This document shows, piece by piece, positions 48,428-59,174 of a stretch of DNA of 64,000 nt. Location of the stretch: assembly GCA_034508935.3 (NCBI GenBank), contig CM067443.1, forward strand, positions 129,002,007-129,066,006. The letters are read 5' to 3'. The DNA is from Berghia stephanieae. Taxonomy: Eukaryota; Mollusca; Gastropoda; Nudibranchia; Aeolidiidae. The notes beneath the pieces are model-generated. The model was not told the DNA's origin, ran no database searches, and saw only the letters and a program-made list of their open reading frames with translations. Within the stretch, counting starts at the first letter, position 1. Each line of letters opens with the position of its first letter. The translations under genes were made by a program, and so were the position numbers.

Positions 48428-48919
48428 GTGTGGGTTTTGGGCTTTGGGGCGAACAACACCATGGCCTAGGAATTCGTCCGCGACATAAAAATTATTCCCG
48501 GTCGTCCCCAAAATTGTGGCCAGAATGAGCAAATTATAGAAACAAGAGATGGTCAATAAAGTTAACAGGTAGGTAGGTAATGAAAATTTAAATGGTTGGT
48601 GGACTATGAACAGATTTGATGATTAACAACTTTCTTCCTGGTTGAAAATAAAAAGTCGAATTGCCAGTTTGACGTTTTCAGATCAAAGTAACAAAAGAAA
48701 TTTCATTGATCCATTTGCTTTAAAATATTTTTTTTAAAAGAGCTGGATTTGACATTTGATCACTATTTACTTTCATCTTGTGTTAAATATCACTTGATAT
48801 ATTAACTGTTTTGGGACACAACCACTAGTATTTTTTCCAGAATATTTGGTATTTTTCACGCCTAGTTTGGCATTTTGCATAAAATCTTTCTGCCCACTTG
48901 CTACATGCGTCTGGGGATA

Positions 48920-49023
48920 GTATCCCCAGACAGGTGTCTGGGGATAACAAAAATTGGTTATCCCCAGACACCTGTCTGGGGATAACGAATTTTTATTATC
49001 CCCAGACAGGCGTCTGGGAATAA
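48920..49023. repeat. Three 28-bp palindromes at the right end
   Basis: 48920-48947, 48958-48985 and 48996-49023, spaced by about 10 bp of A/T, all of the form (T)TATCCCCAGACA...TGTCTGGGGATAA. Confidence 0.9.
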
Positions 49024-49031
49024 TGACAGCC

Positions 49032-49405
49032 TTATTATTACTACTACTACTATTATCATTATAATTGTTGCACTCGATAATTTTTGCACTCTAGTAAATG
49101 TTTTACTCCCCTTTATTTTTCTAAACTAAATTAACCATATCTTCTTGCAAGTGCCTAATTTATCGCTCTGCTCAGTCACAGAGAGTGAGAAGTGAGAGAG
49201 CGACTCTCTAGTCAGTCTAGAACTCAACTCCTAATCTAACTAACGCCTGCCAAACTCTAGGCTCACCATTCCAGGCCGTGGTAAAGCAGAATCCTCTTTC
49301 ATTTTGGTATATTTATGATTTCTTATAATAAGCACGTTGATTTTACTACTGTTTTCGACAACTCAAAGGATAAATAACCATTGTCCAGCAACTTTTTAGA
49401 TCCTG
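49032..49405 (+). repeat. Direct repeat X, second copy, upstream of POLR3G
   Basis: Runs from a TTA/CTA microsatellite to TTTTTAGATCCTG; first copy at 43405-43766. It ends 490 bp before the POLR3G ATG. Confidence 0.92.
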
Positions 49406-49894
49406 CTGTGCTTCATGAGTTTCACATGGAGATCGCCATTTTCAAAATAATCGTATTCGACAAAAAGCGAATTCCGTGGAATTGGATTTTCATAACTTGA
49501 AAGCTCGCGTTCTGTTAATCACTGTATCATACAACATGCAAGCAGTATTGTGATAATTATAGATAAATTATTTCAAATCTTTTTGGGTTCATAAATCAAA
49601 TTTGTACATTTTGCCTAATTCTCTAGTTTTAGTAAAATCATCTTAGTATTCGTTGGGTGTTTATCTGCAGAATTAGATTCGACTCTCAATGAGCTCTTTT
49701 GTTAAAGCGTTTTATTTAGTCACTGGATTTTCATTTTCGCTTTAATTTTCCATATTTTTGTGATGGTTTGTGATTGCATTTTGTTTACATCGACGATCAT
49801 CTCGGCTTACATCCATAGATATCACTAACTTTAAACTAAGGAAAATATGTTTGAACAATCAAACCGTCCTTACGTTTTGTTTTAATGCTCATCG
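49406..49894 (+). promoter_or_regulatory. Presumed POLR3G promoter and 5' UTR region
   Basis: Single-copy sequence between repeat X and the ATG. No TATA box or other motif stands out; assigned only by position. Confidence 0.35.
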
Positions 49895-50017
49895 ATGGCT
49901 GGAAGGGGCCGCGGAAGAGGTCGAGGAGGTGGTTTATCAATCAACATTGAAGCGTTTGGTTTGGGAAGAGGTGACATCATAACTCCTATTCAAGCACAAC
50001 CGCCTCCTTTGTACCCG
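49895..50017 (+). CDS. POLR3G: POLR3G exon 1
   Basis: Forty-one codons from ATG; Gly-Arg repeat then NIEAFGLGRGDIITPIQAQP and PPLYP. Donor GTAAGT. The start context has G at -1 and +4. Confidence 0.95.
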
Positions 50018-53000
50018 GTAAGTTTGCTTTACATTGTGTTTTATTTGTATTCACATAATTCGGAGTAAATATATTACATGCAGTGGTCATCATGATAATA
50101 GTCGTGCCGTTCAATTATAAGTGATTCTGATTTTTTTGTTTGTTGGTATGTTAATGTTCAAAATAAACAGAAGTGGTCCATGGCAAAGAGTAAAGGACGG
50201 CTGAAATTCCACATACAGCCGCCATTTAAATGACTAATAGTAGGTATACTGACTTGCTCACCGGAGTTAAAGTGATAGATATCTAAAGGAAAAAACACAT
50301 TTGATTAGACCAGAAAAATGGCTTGTTTCAATAATTTCATCAATTTAGATTTAGTTTTGCAATCAAGATACAGGCTTGGCTTACGGCCATCTTTGAAAGT
50401 TTTTCTGTAGCGCCAGATATCTCAGATTTTATCATAGATTCACGAAACACAGGAGAGGCACTTGGCTCTTGAGACGTACCAAGTTGAAAGTAACGCCATC
50501 CTGGAATTCAGGGCTAACCACAAACGTACTACAGTCCTCTCCGGATAATCGCAACTCGGTTAATCGCAACATTTCCCAAGAAACGGAATTAATTCTATAT
50601 AAGAGTCACTGGTTAATTGCAACAAACTTTGGTTAATTGCAACACATTTTCGATCGACCTTAAAAAAATGGTAAATTCAAGAGCTCAGTCAAACAAAATT
50701 TCATGATTAAATTTCATCATGGGTGAAATCATGACAGTGACAGGTTGGAGAATCGAGAGTGGGTGGGATTTAATGCTACAGTAGTGTGTCACTACTCTAT
50801 TTGAGACAAAAGAGGGCGGATTTTGCAGTATCGATTTGTGCCGTCATATGTGACCCCGTGATAAAGTTTTTTTTCCCTCATTCAAAAAGACTTTTAACCA
50901 ATTTGCTTCCTTTTTTGGAAACTATTGAGCAACACGTTTATCCACACCTGGCCTCGGCAAGAAAACAGATTATCCTTGATGCCTTTTTAGGGAAAAGAGT
51001 GATGTCAAACACATAGGAAAACAGTGGAATTTACAACCATAAAAAGAAAAAAAAATAATTTAAAAAACGATTATAAATAATATATTATTATATATTATTA
51101 TTATTATTAATTATTATTATTATTATTAAATTACTGATAAAACTAATAATAGTAATTATTATAATAATGATATAATAATAATAATAATAATAATAATATA
51201 ATAATAATAATAATAATGTACCGTGTGTATTAAAAATATTAATATGCAAGTCAATATAAGAGAGAGATTATTGATATCCGTGAGAAAGAATTATGGATAC
51301 TAAGATTAAATCTTAAACTCGAGTAACCTGAATAATGATCGGTTTTAATTTAAACTATCCATCAATTTTCTTTTATTAAAATTAAGTATTTATTGCAGTT
51401 AATCCTACTTCCTCCTACATACTAACTACTAATAAACTAGGTTCTCTCTCTCTCCAACAATATCAATTTTTTCATGATAGCGCCGTGAGTGACACAAGTC
51501 TGTCTTAGCTGCCTCGTCACTCAGCCAGTGATAGCTTATCGCTGGCTGAGCGACAAGCAGGCTGACTACTCTCTCTCGTAGTTTATTTCCTCCATGGATT
51601 TTATCTGTATCACCCAAAAGAGCCATATTAACAATTAAAAGTAGCTGAAATATTTTTAGTATTAAACTGTCTTTATGGCCATGAGAAAGCAGCAGAACAA
51701 TTTCAGGAGTTATTTTGCTTCCACAGATATTCAGCCAAATGACAAAATCTCAGAACAAGAGAAATAATCCATAGTTGGGCTCATCTTTTTTTCATGTATT
51801 ATATATATCTATGTATGTATTTAATATTAATGTATATTGTTATTGTTTAATAAATATCTGTGTAACGTATGACATTTGATGTATAATCACAGGTCTTCCC
51901 TGAGTGGTGCCTGTATCTGAATCTTGCTAAGCAACCTGTTTATCGTATTGGATTTTTTTGATCATTTTGTTTTCTTCAAAGGTGGGATGGTTGACAAAAC
52001 TTCTTTGTTATTACTAACAGAATAGGGAATCTGGATGGTAAGGAACAGCAAATAAAAGAATGAAATCTAAAGAGAGTAGGAGGGGTGAGGGTAAGAAGTA
52101 TTTCTATAAACAGTACTGTTCTTGTGGATCAAGAATTTAGTAAGGCTTCAAGGCAGTTCCCCCTACACCCCCATGAAAAGAAAAAGAATGAAATACACTG
52201 AGAGACAATAAAAAGTACAAAAACTAAGCAGGGCGAGGAAAGAAACATCGGAATGCAGGGTGGTTTCAAAACCATCCATCAATGTAGGTTGCTGTTCACA
52301 TGAGCTGGCTAAGAGTATATAATGGTTTAGTAATCGGATTCTTTTGCTTCTACAACAACAACCCTTCCTTTTCACTTTCCCAAATACTACATGATTATGT
52401 CAATTTAATAGTACTAGTACTCTCGCCTACTGGCATAATCATTTATCTTTATGATTTTCCTAATACCACAGTTGTTATGGGGATGTTTGTTATATTTAAG
52501 TTTCTTATCATTATGTGTTTTACAGCCCTCTCAGTTCAAGCCAGTCCCTTTACTGAAAAGTGATGAATATGAATATCGGTTGGCTTTAAAACAAGAGTTA
52601 AGAGATTTGTTTCGAAAGAGTCCATTTTATGTCAATCCTCCAAAAAAAGTAAAAGATATAGAGAGATACTCTGATAAATATCAGATTGGAGTTGGAGATG
52701 CTCAGCCCAAGTTGAAACCAGGTATAGTTTCAAATATTAATAAGAATTATTCTCTTTTCCAACTGAGATAGAATATTGTTATCTTCATCAACTTATTTTC
52801 TATGTACTCAAACATGTTCATTTAAATTCAATTAAGAGCTGATCATTTATTTGATTCCATTCAAATTTAGGTAAGTAGATGGAATTGACACTGAGTATCA
52901 GTGGTGATAAAATCTGAAGAGAGTAGAGAATTGTCACCAGCGAAATAGAAACTAGGACATTGCAGTATGATGTATTTGAACCTGAGTCCTAGCTGTTATG

Positions 53001-55961
53001 GCATCCTCCGTCTTGCAGAGAGAGAGAGTTTATTCTTTATTACCTCTTGAAATACCATTAATTATGGTTCTTAATTACATGGCTTTTTAAACACATGGGA
53101 TCTGTTTATTATATCGACAGAACTTTGTTCTAGAGGTCATGTGTATCAGATTCTGACCCTTTTAGATAAACAATGTTGCATTGCTTTTCAAAGAAAATTG
53201 TCCTTGTTTAATTTAAATGGGAATTAGACTTTCATAAAATTTTGTGACTTTCCCCCCTCCACTGTGTCAAATAAATCTGTGTATATATAAGTCTTAAATT
53301 GGTAGTTATAAAAGCCATATAACTCGTCATCATACACAGAGCTTTAGCTTTAAATGATATTTCTTCTTATTTTGTTAAAAACAGATGAGGTTAAATATTA
53401 TGTTGGCAACTTACTGAGATCAACTAACAAGAATAGGCATACCACTCATGGTTTTTTTTTTTTTAATGAATCTATTCTATTATCTGTTCCTTGATATTTA
53501 GCTCTAATTTACCTGATTTCCTGAATATCTCAAATACAGATTTCAGACATTCTAATGAGTAATTGAAAAATAAATACGATTCTTTTAGTTCTTAAGGTTT
53601 GATTAAGTATTCAGATCAAGGAACAGGAATGACTGCCTAGAATTCCTCTTATTAAAGTAGTTCTCCTTAAGGCTTACTGAGCCATAGTCTGTCTAAATGT
53701 CTGTGTTATTAAATGGACAATTGCTTATCTCTTTCTGGACAGAGTGCTAGTTGGCACAAAGTGCTTTCCACTAGATTTTACATATTCAGCAACTCAGTCA
53801 TTACTGGGTGGACAGAGAGAACTGTGAAAAATGTCCTTTTAAAAGAATATAAAGTAGTAGAAATGCCCATTCCCTGGCTCAAATCTGCAGGTCTAATTTA
53901 GGTTATGTTGCAAGTCTAACACTGTACTGCTACACCACAGTGACGTATTATGTAAGTATTAAAGTTTAATGCTTTTATTTATCATTTATTTATTTTGAAG
54001 ATTGGAGCAGGCTGCCATATGAACTTCGAGAGAAACGTAAAAGGAAAAAGGCTTCAAAGGTTTTCAAACCCAATTTTAAAAATGCTCGTCTTTCCACTGA
54101 AAATGTTGAGAGTCTTTTAGATGTGAGTACTAGTACTAAAATTACTTACTTCCATAGGATTTCTTGTTGGAGTAGGGAAATATTTTCCATATATCTTTAT
54201 TTTTAAATAACAAATTTAATTGAACATGGTATTATTTGCATAAAGAAAATTGGCAGTAAAAATCAGGAAATTCGTCTTACTACAATCTAGCTCAAATAAT
54301 AACTCAGGCCTTGATTACAAAAGGAAATTTAAAAGTCTGTTATCTATATAACTATAATCAATTTATATATTTTTTGTGTGTGTATGGTGGTCTGACATTT
54401 TGGCCGATAAAGGCCTATTGTTTCTGTTGCTTGAAGAAAGCGTACAAACAAAAAGTGGAATGTTGTGACAAAGTTGAATGTTTAAGAAACACTTAGGGTT
54501 TTTTTAAAATCATGCAACTTTGACCAAGTGCAACAAAGCCTAATTTCTTATAAAACTTTATCCCATGCACATTATATATCCTAGAGAGACACCACAATAG
54601 ATGAAAACTGATGATTATGCTTTTTATCAATCTGTTTCTTTTCTATACAAGAAACTTGAGAAAGATGCCCCTGCAAATGAAGAGGACGATGCAGAAGCAG
54701 ATGAAGAAGATGATGATAATGAGAACAAGAAGAAAGAGAAAGACGAGGAGGGTGATGATGAGGATGATGAAGAATATGAAGATGAAGATCTTGAGGAGGT
54801 TTGTCCTTTCACAGTCGAAGCATAACAGTGTTGTGCACCAAATCATTCTTGTAATAAATGTAAAATTGTAAAAATGGAGAAATGTATTGAAGAGGTGAGG
54901 ATTTGGATACTTGCAATAAACTTAAAATGAATGAAGAGAAAACGGAGATTCTTTTTATAAACCCTAGAAAGCTTGTGCTTTCGGCCAATTCGAAATCATT
55001 GAACGCTCAAAATGAAATTATTCCTTTTTCTGACATAGCCCATAATCTCGGCATTTATTCTGATTGTAATCTATCTATAGAAAAATATGTATCCTTTCTT
55101 TGCAAAATTCTTTGTCTTGAATTACGTAAAATTGCCCAATTGTCAAATATTTTAACCCAAAAGTCCATTCAAACAATAGTCTCTTCTTTCATCTTTTCTA
55201 GACTTGACTAATTCATTACTTTTTAATCTGCCTGATAAGCTTTTAAATAAACTACAGCTTTTACAAAACCAAGCTGCACGAAACAGAATACATAGCCACA
55301 ATGTTTTATTAACTCCACTGGTTGGTTGCCTGTTAAAACTAGAATTGCTTATAAAATTGCAATGCTATGTTTTAACTCTAAAAACGATTGCTCACCTTTT
55401 TATCTGAAGGATTTTATTGATGATTATGTCCCATCTCGTAATTTAAGATCATGTGATCAGCACCTTTTGTGCACCACAAAAAGAAGGAACACAAAATTAA
55501 AAGACAGAACATTATATTGCACAGCTCCAATAGTGTGGAATTCTTTGCCATTCAATTTGTGCTCTAGCTTTCCTGATTCTGAAGCAGTTTTTAAAAGAAA
55601 TTAAAAAGTCATCTCTTTCGGTCATATTTAGATGGTATGTAGAAAGAACCAATTGAGAATTTATTTATTTATTTATTTTTCAAAAATGAATTAAAGTTGA
55701 AAAAGAATGGATAAGCAATCTTCATAATATACCAAGGTGTAATTACGTTATTTTTGGAGTGTCACCTCATAGAACATATTTACCCTAATTTACATTTTTA
55801 AAATAATTCTGTATTCTCATCTTTTAAATGTTGTTGATAATAAGATAGAGTAATTTTTGAAAAAATTATGATATATATTGCATGCCATGTATACATATTG
55901 TGCGCCTAGAGCTGGGATAGACGCTATATAAATACATTACATCTTCATTATTATTATTATT

Positions 55962-55994
<33 letters not shown>

Positions 55995-56312
55995 TTATTA
56001 ATATTGATTTATACAGTGCCAGTATCCATCACTGTTTCTCAAAGGCACCAAACAATAATCGCATAGTATCACTTGTTTTGAAGGTCTCCGTTTATTATTT
56101 ACATTTCTTTGAGGATACTGAGAATTAAAGGAAGTCAAGAGACATACATTTAGAATAGTAGCAGCTATAAAAATGCATTGAAAAGAGTGATGTGGAGAAA
56201 TCCATTATATCGTTTTATTCCTCAGGAGACAGATTACAACATGGCCTACTTTGACAATGGTGAGGGATATGGGGATGATGATGATGACGACGATGAGGGA
56301 CCAACATACTGA
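49895..56312 (+). CDS. POLR3G: POLR3G/RPC7 homologue, RNA polymerase III subunit, complete
   Basis: Subunit RPC7 (yeast C31) belongs to the RPC3-RPC6-RPC7 heterotrimer of RNA polymerase III, needed for initiation at tRNA and 5S genes. Exons: 49895-50017, 52526-52721, 54001-54122, 54652-54798, 56226-56312; 224 residues, against 223 in human. It opens MAGRGRGRGRGGGLSINIEA (human MAGNKGRGRAAYTFNIEAVG), continues PSQFKPVPLLKSDEYEYRLA, LALKQELRDLFRKSPFYV, VKDIERYSDKY and DWSRLPYELREKRKR, and ends in the acidic tail typical of the family (ETDYNMAYFDNGEGYGDDDD then EGPTY). All splice sites are GT-AG and phases agree. The start is the only Met before the family's Gly-Arg N-terminus. Introns contain a pogo-like inverted-repeat half (intron 1) and a LINE copy (intron 4). 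Confidence 0.96.
50539..50680 (+). mobile_element. Half of a pogo-like element, POLR3G intron 1
   Basis: CAGTCCTCTCCGGATAATCG, then CAACTCGGTTAATCGCAAC and two TTAATTGCAAC repeats resemble the terminal inverted repeat of pogo/Tigger elements, preceded by TA. The opposite end was not found. Confidence 0.45.
50681..52525 (+). other. Rest of POLR3G intron 1
   Basis: Holds a TTA/ATA-rich block (51060-51215) and unassigned AT-rich sequence. A 76-codon frame at 50786 shows no family features. Confidence 0.55.
52526..52721 (+). CDS. POLR3G: POLR3G exon 2
   Basis: Encodes PSQFKPVPLLKSDEYEYRLA through VKDIERYSDKYQIGVGDAQP; human has DYKPVPLKTGEGEEYMLALK. Acceptor TTACAG, donor GTATAG. Confidence 0.96.
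52722..54000 (+). other. POLR3G intron 2
   Basis: Unassigned sequence except for weak tRNA-like SINE heads on the - strand near 52960-53020 (ACTCAGGTTCAAAT) and 53890-53945. No other gene seen. Confidence 0.5.
54001..54122 (+). CDS. POLR3G: POLR3G exon 3
   Basis: Encodes WSRLPYELREKRKRKKASKV then FKPNFKNARLSTENVESLLD; human has PDWRRLPREMMPRNKCKKAG. Acceptor TTGAAG, donor GTGAGT. Confidence 0.94.
54652..54798 (+). CDS. POLR3G: POLR3G exon 4, acidic
   Basis: Forty-nine codons, KLEKDAPANEEDDAEADEED and further Asp/Glu. The antisense strand is open only because of the repetitive codons. A LINE fragment begins about 70 bp after the donor GTTTGT. Confidence 0.92.
54870..56004 (+). mobile_element. 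CR1/L2/Jockey-type LINE, 3' portion, in POLR3G intron 4
   Basis: Pieces in several frames: NKLKMNEEKTEILFINPRKL, DIAHNLGIYSDCNLSIEKYV, IQTIVSSFIFSRLD, NLPDKLLNKLQLLQNQAARN, SPFYLKDFIDDYVPSRNLRS, APIVWNSLPFNLCSSFPDSE. These are the late reverse-transcriptase and thumb blocks of CR1/L2/Jockey elements. It ends GCGCCTAGAGCTGGGATAGA, ATATAAATACATTAC and a TTA microsatellite, the usual L2/CR1 terminus. 5' truncated and with a few frame breaks. Confidence 0.88.
56226..56312 (+). CDS. POLR3G: POLR3G exon 5, C-terminus
   Basis: Encodes ETDYNMAYFDNGEGYG, seven Asp, EGPTY and TGA; the human end is ENDYINSYFEDGDDFGADSD. Acceptor CCTCAG. Confidence 0.94.
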   Translation, partial: ETDYNMAYFDNGEGYGDDDDDDDEGPTY

Positions 56313-56385
56313 ATTGTGATTTTTCTCTATGACTATTTGCAAAAAATAACATTCTAATGTCTGAATTGAAATGATAATATCAATG

Positions 56386-56391
56386 AATAAA
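56386..56391 (+). terminator. Polyadenylation signal of POLR3G
   Basis: AATAAA 74 nt after the POLR3G stop, in the right orientation and the first such hexamer downstream. Confidence 0.65.
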
Positions 56392-57844
56392 AACAATAAT
56401 ATCTGGATTTAAAAATTTTTTTTTAGCGTAAAAATGAGGTTTTAACTTTACACCACACCATGATCATGATGATGCAGATTATTGTTTTCACTAACAAATG
56501 ATATTTTACATGTTTAAAAAATGCGCTATTTTCTGCAAAGATTGATTAAATTACATTCTTTTTTATTTGTTGATATCATATAAATAATTGTTTTAAAATA
56601 TTGAGTTTGAAGAAGTACGTTATTTCAATAGAAAGGATGTATGTGTGTGTATGTTGTAGAGCAACGATAGAGAGAGAACAGAGAAAAGGCATTGAGCTAG
56701 TCATGAAAAAAATATGAAGAATGATTGAATCCGTTTACTTTGCAATAAATTCCATATATTCACCACTGAGTGTTTTTAAATTTAAATTTTTATTGTTGGA
56801 GGAGATTGAGAGCATAAAATTGATATTGCAGTTATAGACAGTAACTTTTCAGGACAAACATTGCAAAGAGTGCCTAAGGGAAATATAAATCTTAAGAGTA
56901 GATATTAAGAACAGTCATCAGTATCGATGGGGAGCATTTATATGGTATCCAAGCTAGATACACAAATAGAATGCTGAAGAAATAAATATATCTATTCCCA
57001 GTTTGAATAAGTCCCTCTTTGTTTCAATTTTTCTTGTATCATTGTAAGTGCAGAGTTATAAGTCTCCTAACTTTACTATCATCTTTCTTTAAACATTGCT
57101 GAAATCACACAAAAGTAATTCAAGCGTCGTAAACCCCTATACACAAACAAAAGTAGGATGATTGCTAATTTACAATGAGCTATTATAGATTGCTATCTTC
57201 CATATAAATGTCCTAACCTCATTCCAATTCCATACTTTACATAACTCTTGTAACCTTTTCATCCATAGTAGCATGATATTTCTAGTTTTGACTCGTTAAT
57301 TTAACTGTACTTGCAATAAGAAAAGGAAGATGATTTTCAACATGAAGAACAATTAGATTTAGAGCTATGTGCCTCCAGCAACCCTGAGTCACAGGCGACT
57401 AAGAATAAGACAAAGGGGAGTAATGCGCAAAAGTAGATCCCTTAAAAAGGTGTATACGATACAGTGCCAGATAAAGCAGAAAGAAAAATATAAAAACTGC
57501 CTTCTTTTAAAAATCTTTCCTTGAGGTCGAACTTCAGATGTCCTTGTCACTGTTACTGGTCAGAGCATTACATTAGGTGACCATTGCACCCCAGAAGCTA
57601 TCTGAGAATTGGGACAACTCATTGCTTGTATTCTTCAAGAATAGTGAACATAATTCTTTGTGAGCTTCTGCATTAATAGAAACATTGAACACATAAAGAC
57701 AAATATGTTTTTTTTTCTAACACTGTATTTACCTTTTTGCTTTATCTGAGACTGTATCATAGACCCTATTCAGATTGTTAGCTTGCAGTGTACAGAATTG
57801 TTGCAATTTTTTGTACATCTTGCTATTTAATTGTTTTAATGTAA
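56392..57844. other. Downstream of POLR3G, nothing recognised
   Basis: AT-rich single-copy sequence with no repeat from elsewhere in the window and no frame above about 60 codons that looks coding. Confidence 0.5.
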
Positions 57845-58135
57845 GCTTTTATAGAGTGCAATTATCTACTAAATGTGCTCAAAACACTATACAAAGGATC
57901 CCAAATCAACAGCAGCACTTGACATGCTGGCAAGACATCGTGCCTCCAAGGCGCTATTATTAGTGTTTATTTTCAACGTATATAATGTTACCAGCCATGT
58001 ACTCATTTTACACTTGAGTACAGTGAGAGGGTGTGAGTAGATTTCTCCATGAACTCAACTTTGTGCTACCTATAGCATAACTCTAGCCAGAGACCTACAG
58101 GTCAGAAGTCAAATGTCATACAGTGCCACCTCTAT
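57845..58135 (-). repeat. tRNA-derived SINE, diverged
   Basis: Shares ATTTTACACTTGAGTACAGT, GAGGGTGTGAGTAGA and the TGTGCTCAAAACACTATACA end with the 28335-28640 family, in the same orientation. Confidence 0.6.
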
Positions 58136-58362
58136 GACGACGTCGGCGGGACCACACAAAAATGGTATAGAGGGTTGCCGTTAAAGCGGATCAACCAAGA
58201 ATAGCGCAGGGGGTACTTGAGTATGGTTGTCTTTTTCCAACAACATACAGTGGTCCTTTCAGCCAAAGTAGACTACCTTGAAAATAATATCATGTCACTA
58301 TTTGAAATGACAGTGCCGGCCATTGCTTGCCAGAAAACTCATCATTCCTAGTATGTCTACTA

Positions 58363-58743
58363 CAGTGGAACCGCCCGATAACGACATGCCACGGGACCGA
58401 GTTTTTATGTCGTTATCCGGAGGTGTCGTCATTTAGAGGTTTCCAATATGGCGGACAAAATGGGCGTGGTAAGGCCCGCGGGACCAGTTTTTATTAACAT
58501 TGACAAGACAAACAAAACATTGTAGTGTATTCCTCTTAGAGGGTTCTTGTGCGTGTGTCTGGATGAGACTTTTAGGTGATCTGAACTGAGTACACTGATA
58601 GTGTGCTCCTGGAATCTACATCTGTTCCCTATTTAGACCATTCCCCTTTGTCTTACTTTTTCTTATGTCATTTCAATTGTAAATCTAGAATGTTTTTTAC
58701 TCTCCAATTTTCTTCCACAAAAACACTACTACTACTACTACTG

Positions 58744-58785
<42 letters not shown>

Positions 58786-59172
58786 TCACCACATAATATC
58801 ACATTTTTCAAGATTTTGTGTTTACTTGCTTACACTTAAATTTATACCTTGGTTTTTATTAATGCATATCAGCCAAGATTCGTCAAAAAAAAAAAGCTGC
58901 GTTCTCATTGATTTCAAAAGCTGCGTACTCATTGGTTCAAGCAGGAATCGTTTTTATAAAATTTGAGTACTCATACTCGGTATTTTTAGTATCAGATATC
59001 CACGAAAATCGCCAAAATTATGTCGTTATTCGGAGGTTTTATCAAAAAGTGCGTCGTTATCTGGAGGTATTTTTTACTGATCTTAAAGAGAAAAAAAATC
59101 GGGACCACGGGTCAATGTCGTTATCAGGAGGTTGTCGCTATTCAGAGGTGTCGTAATCGGGAGGTTCCACTG
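58363..59172 (+). mobile_element. Tigger/pogo-like element with a nested SINE-like fragment
   Basis: Left CAGTGGAACCGCCCGATAAC and right ATCGGGAGGTTCCACTG are inverted repeats of about 25 bp, flanked by TA. GTCGTTATC-x-GGAGG repeats mark both subterminal regions. 810 bp, of which about 58520-58720 is a truncated + strand copy of the 500-bp SINE-like family, followed by a CTA microsatellite (58724-58785). No transposase. Confidence 0.75.
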
Positions 59173-59174
59173 TA

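Larger units (their letters stand above)
42235..49031. repeat. 6.8-kb inverted-repeat structure
   Basis: Left arm 42235 to about 43400, right arm about 46990 to 49031 in reverse. Both outer ends are GGCTGTCATTATTCCCAGAC (or its complement). The arms match closely through cell-sized blocks such as CCATGGCCTAGGAATT and a TTA microsatellite. The flanks are TTAA (left) and TTAT (right), so a TTAA-type DNA transposon is possible. The middle (44461-46170) holds a hAT-like MITE and a LINE fragment. No transposase frame found. Confidence 0.7.

Noticed and set aside
54627-54846. Ser-rich and Ile/Phe-rich antisense frames opposite POLR3G exon 4
   Set aside because: Mirror of GAA/GAT/GAG codons of the acidic exon.
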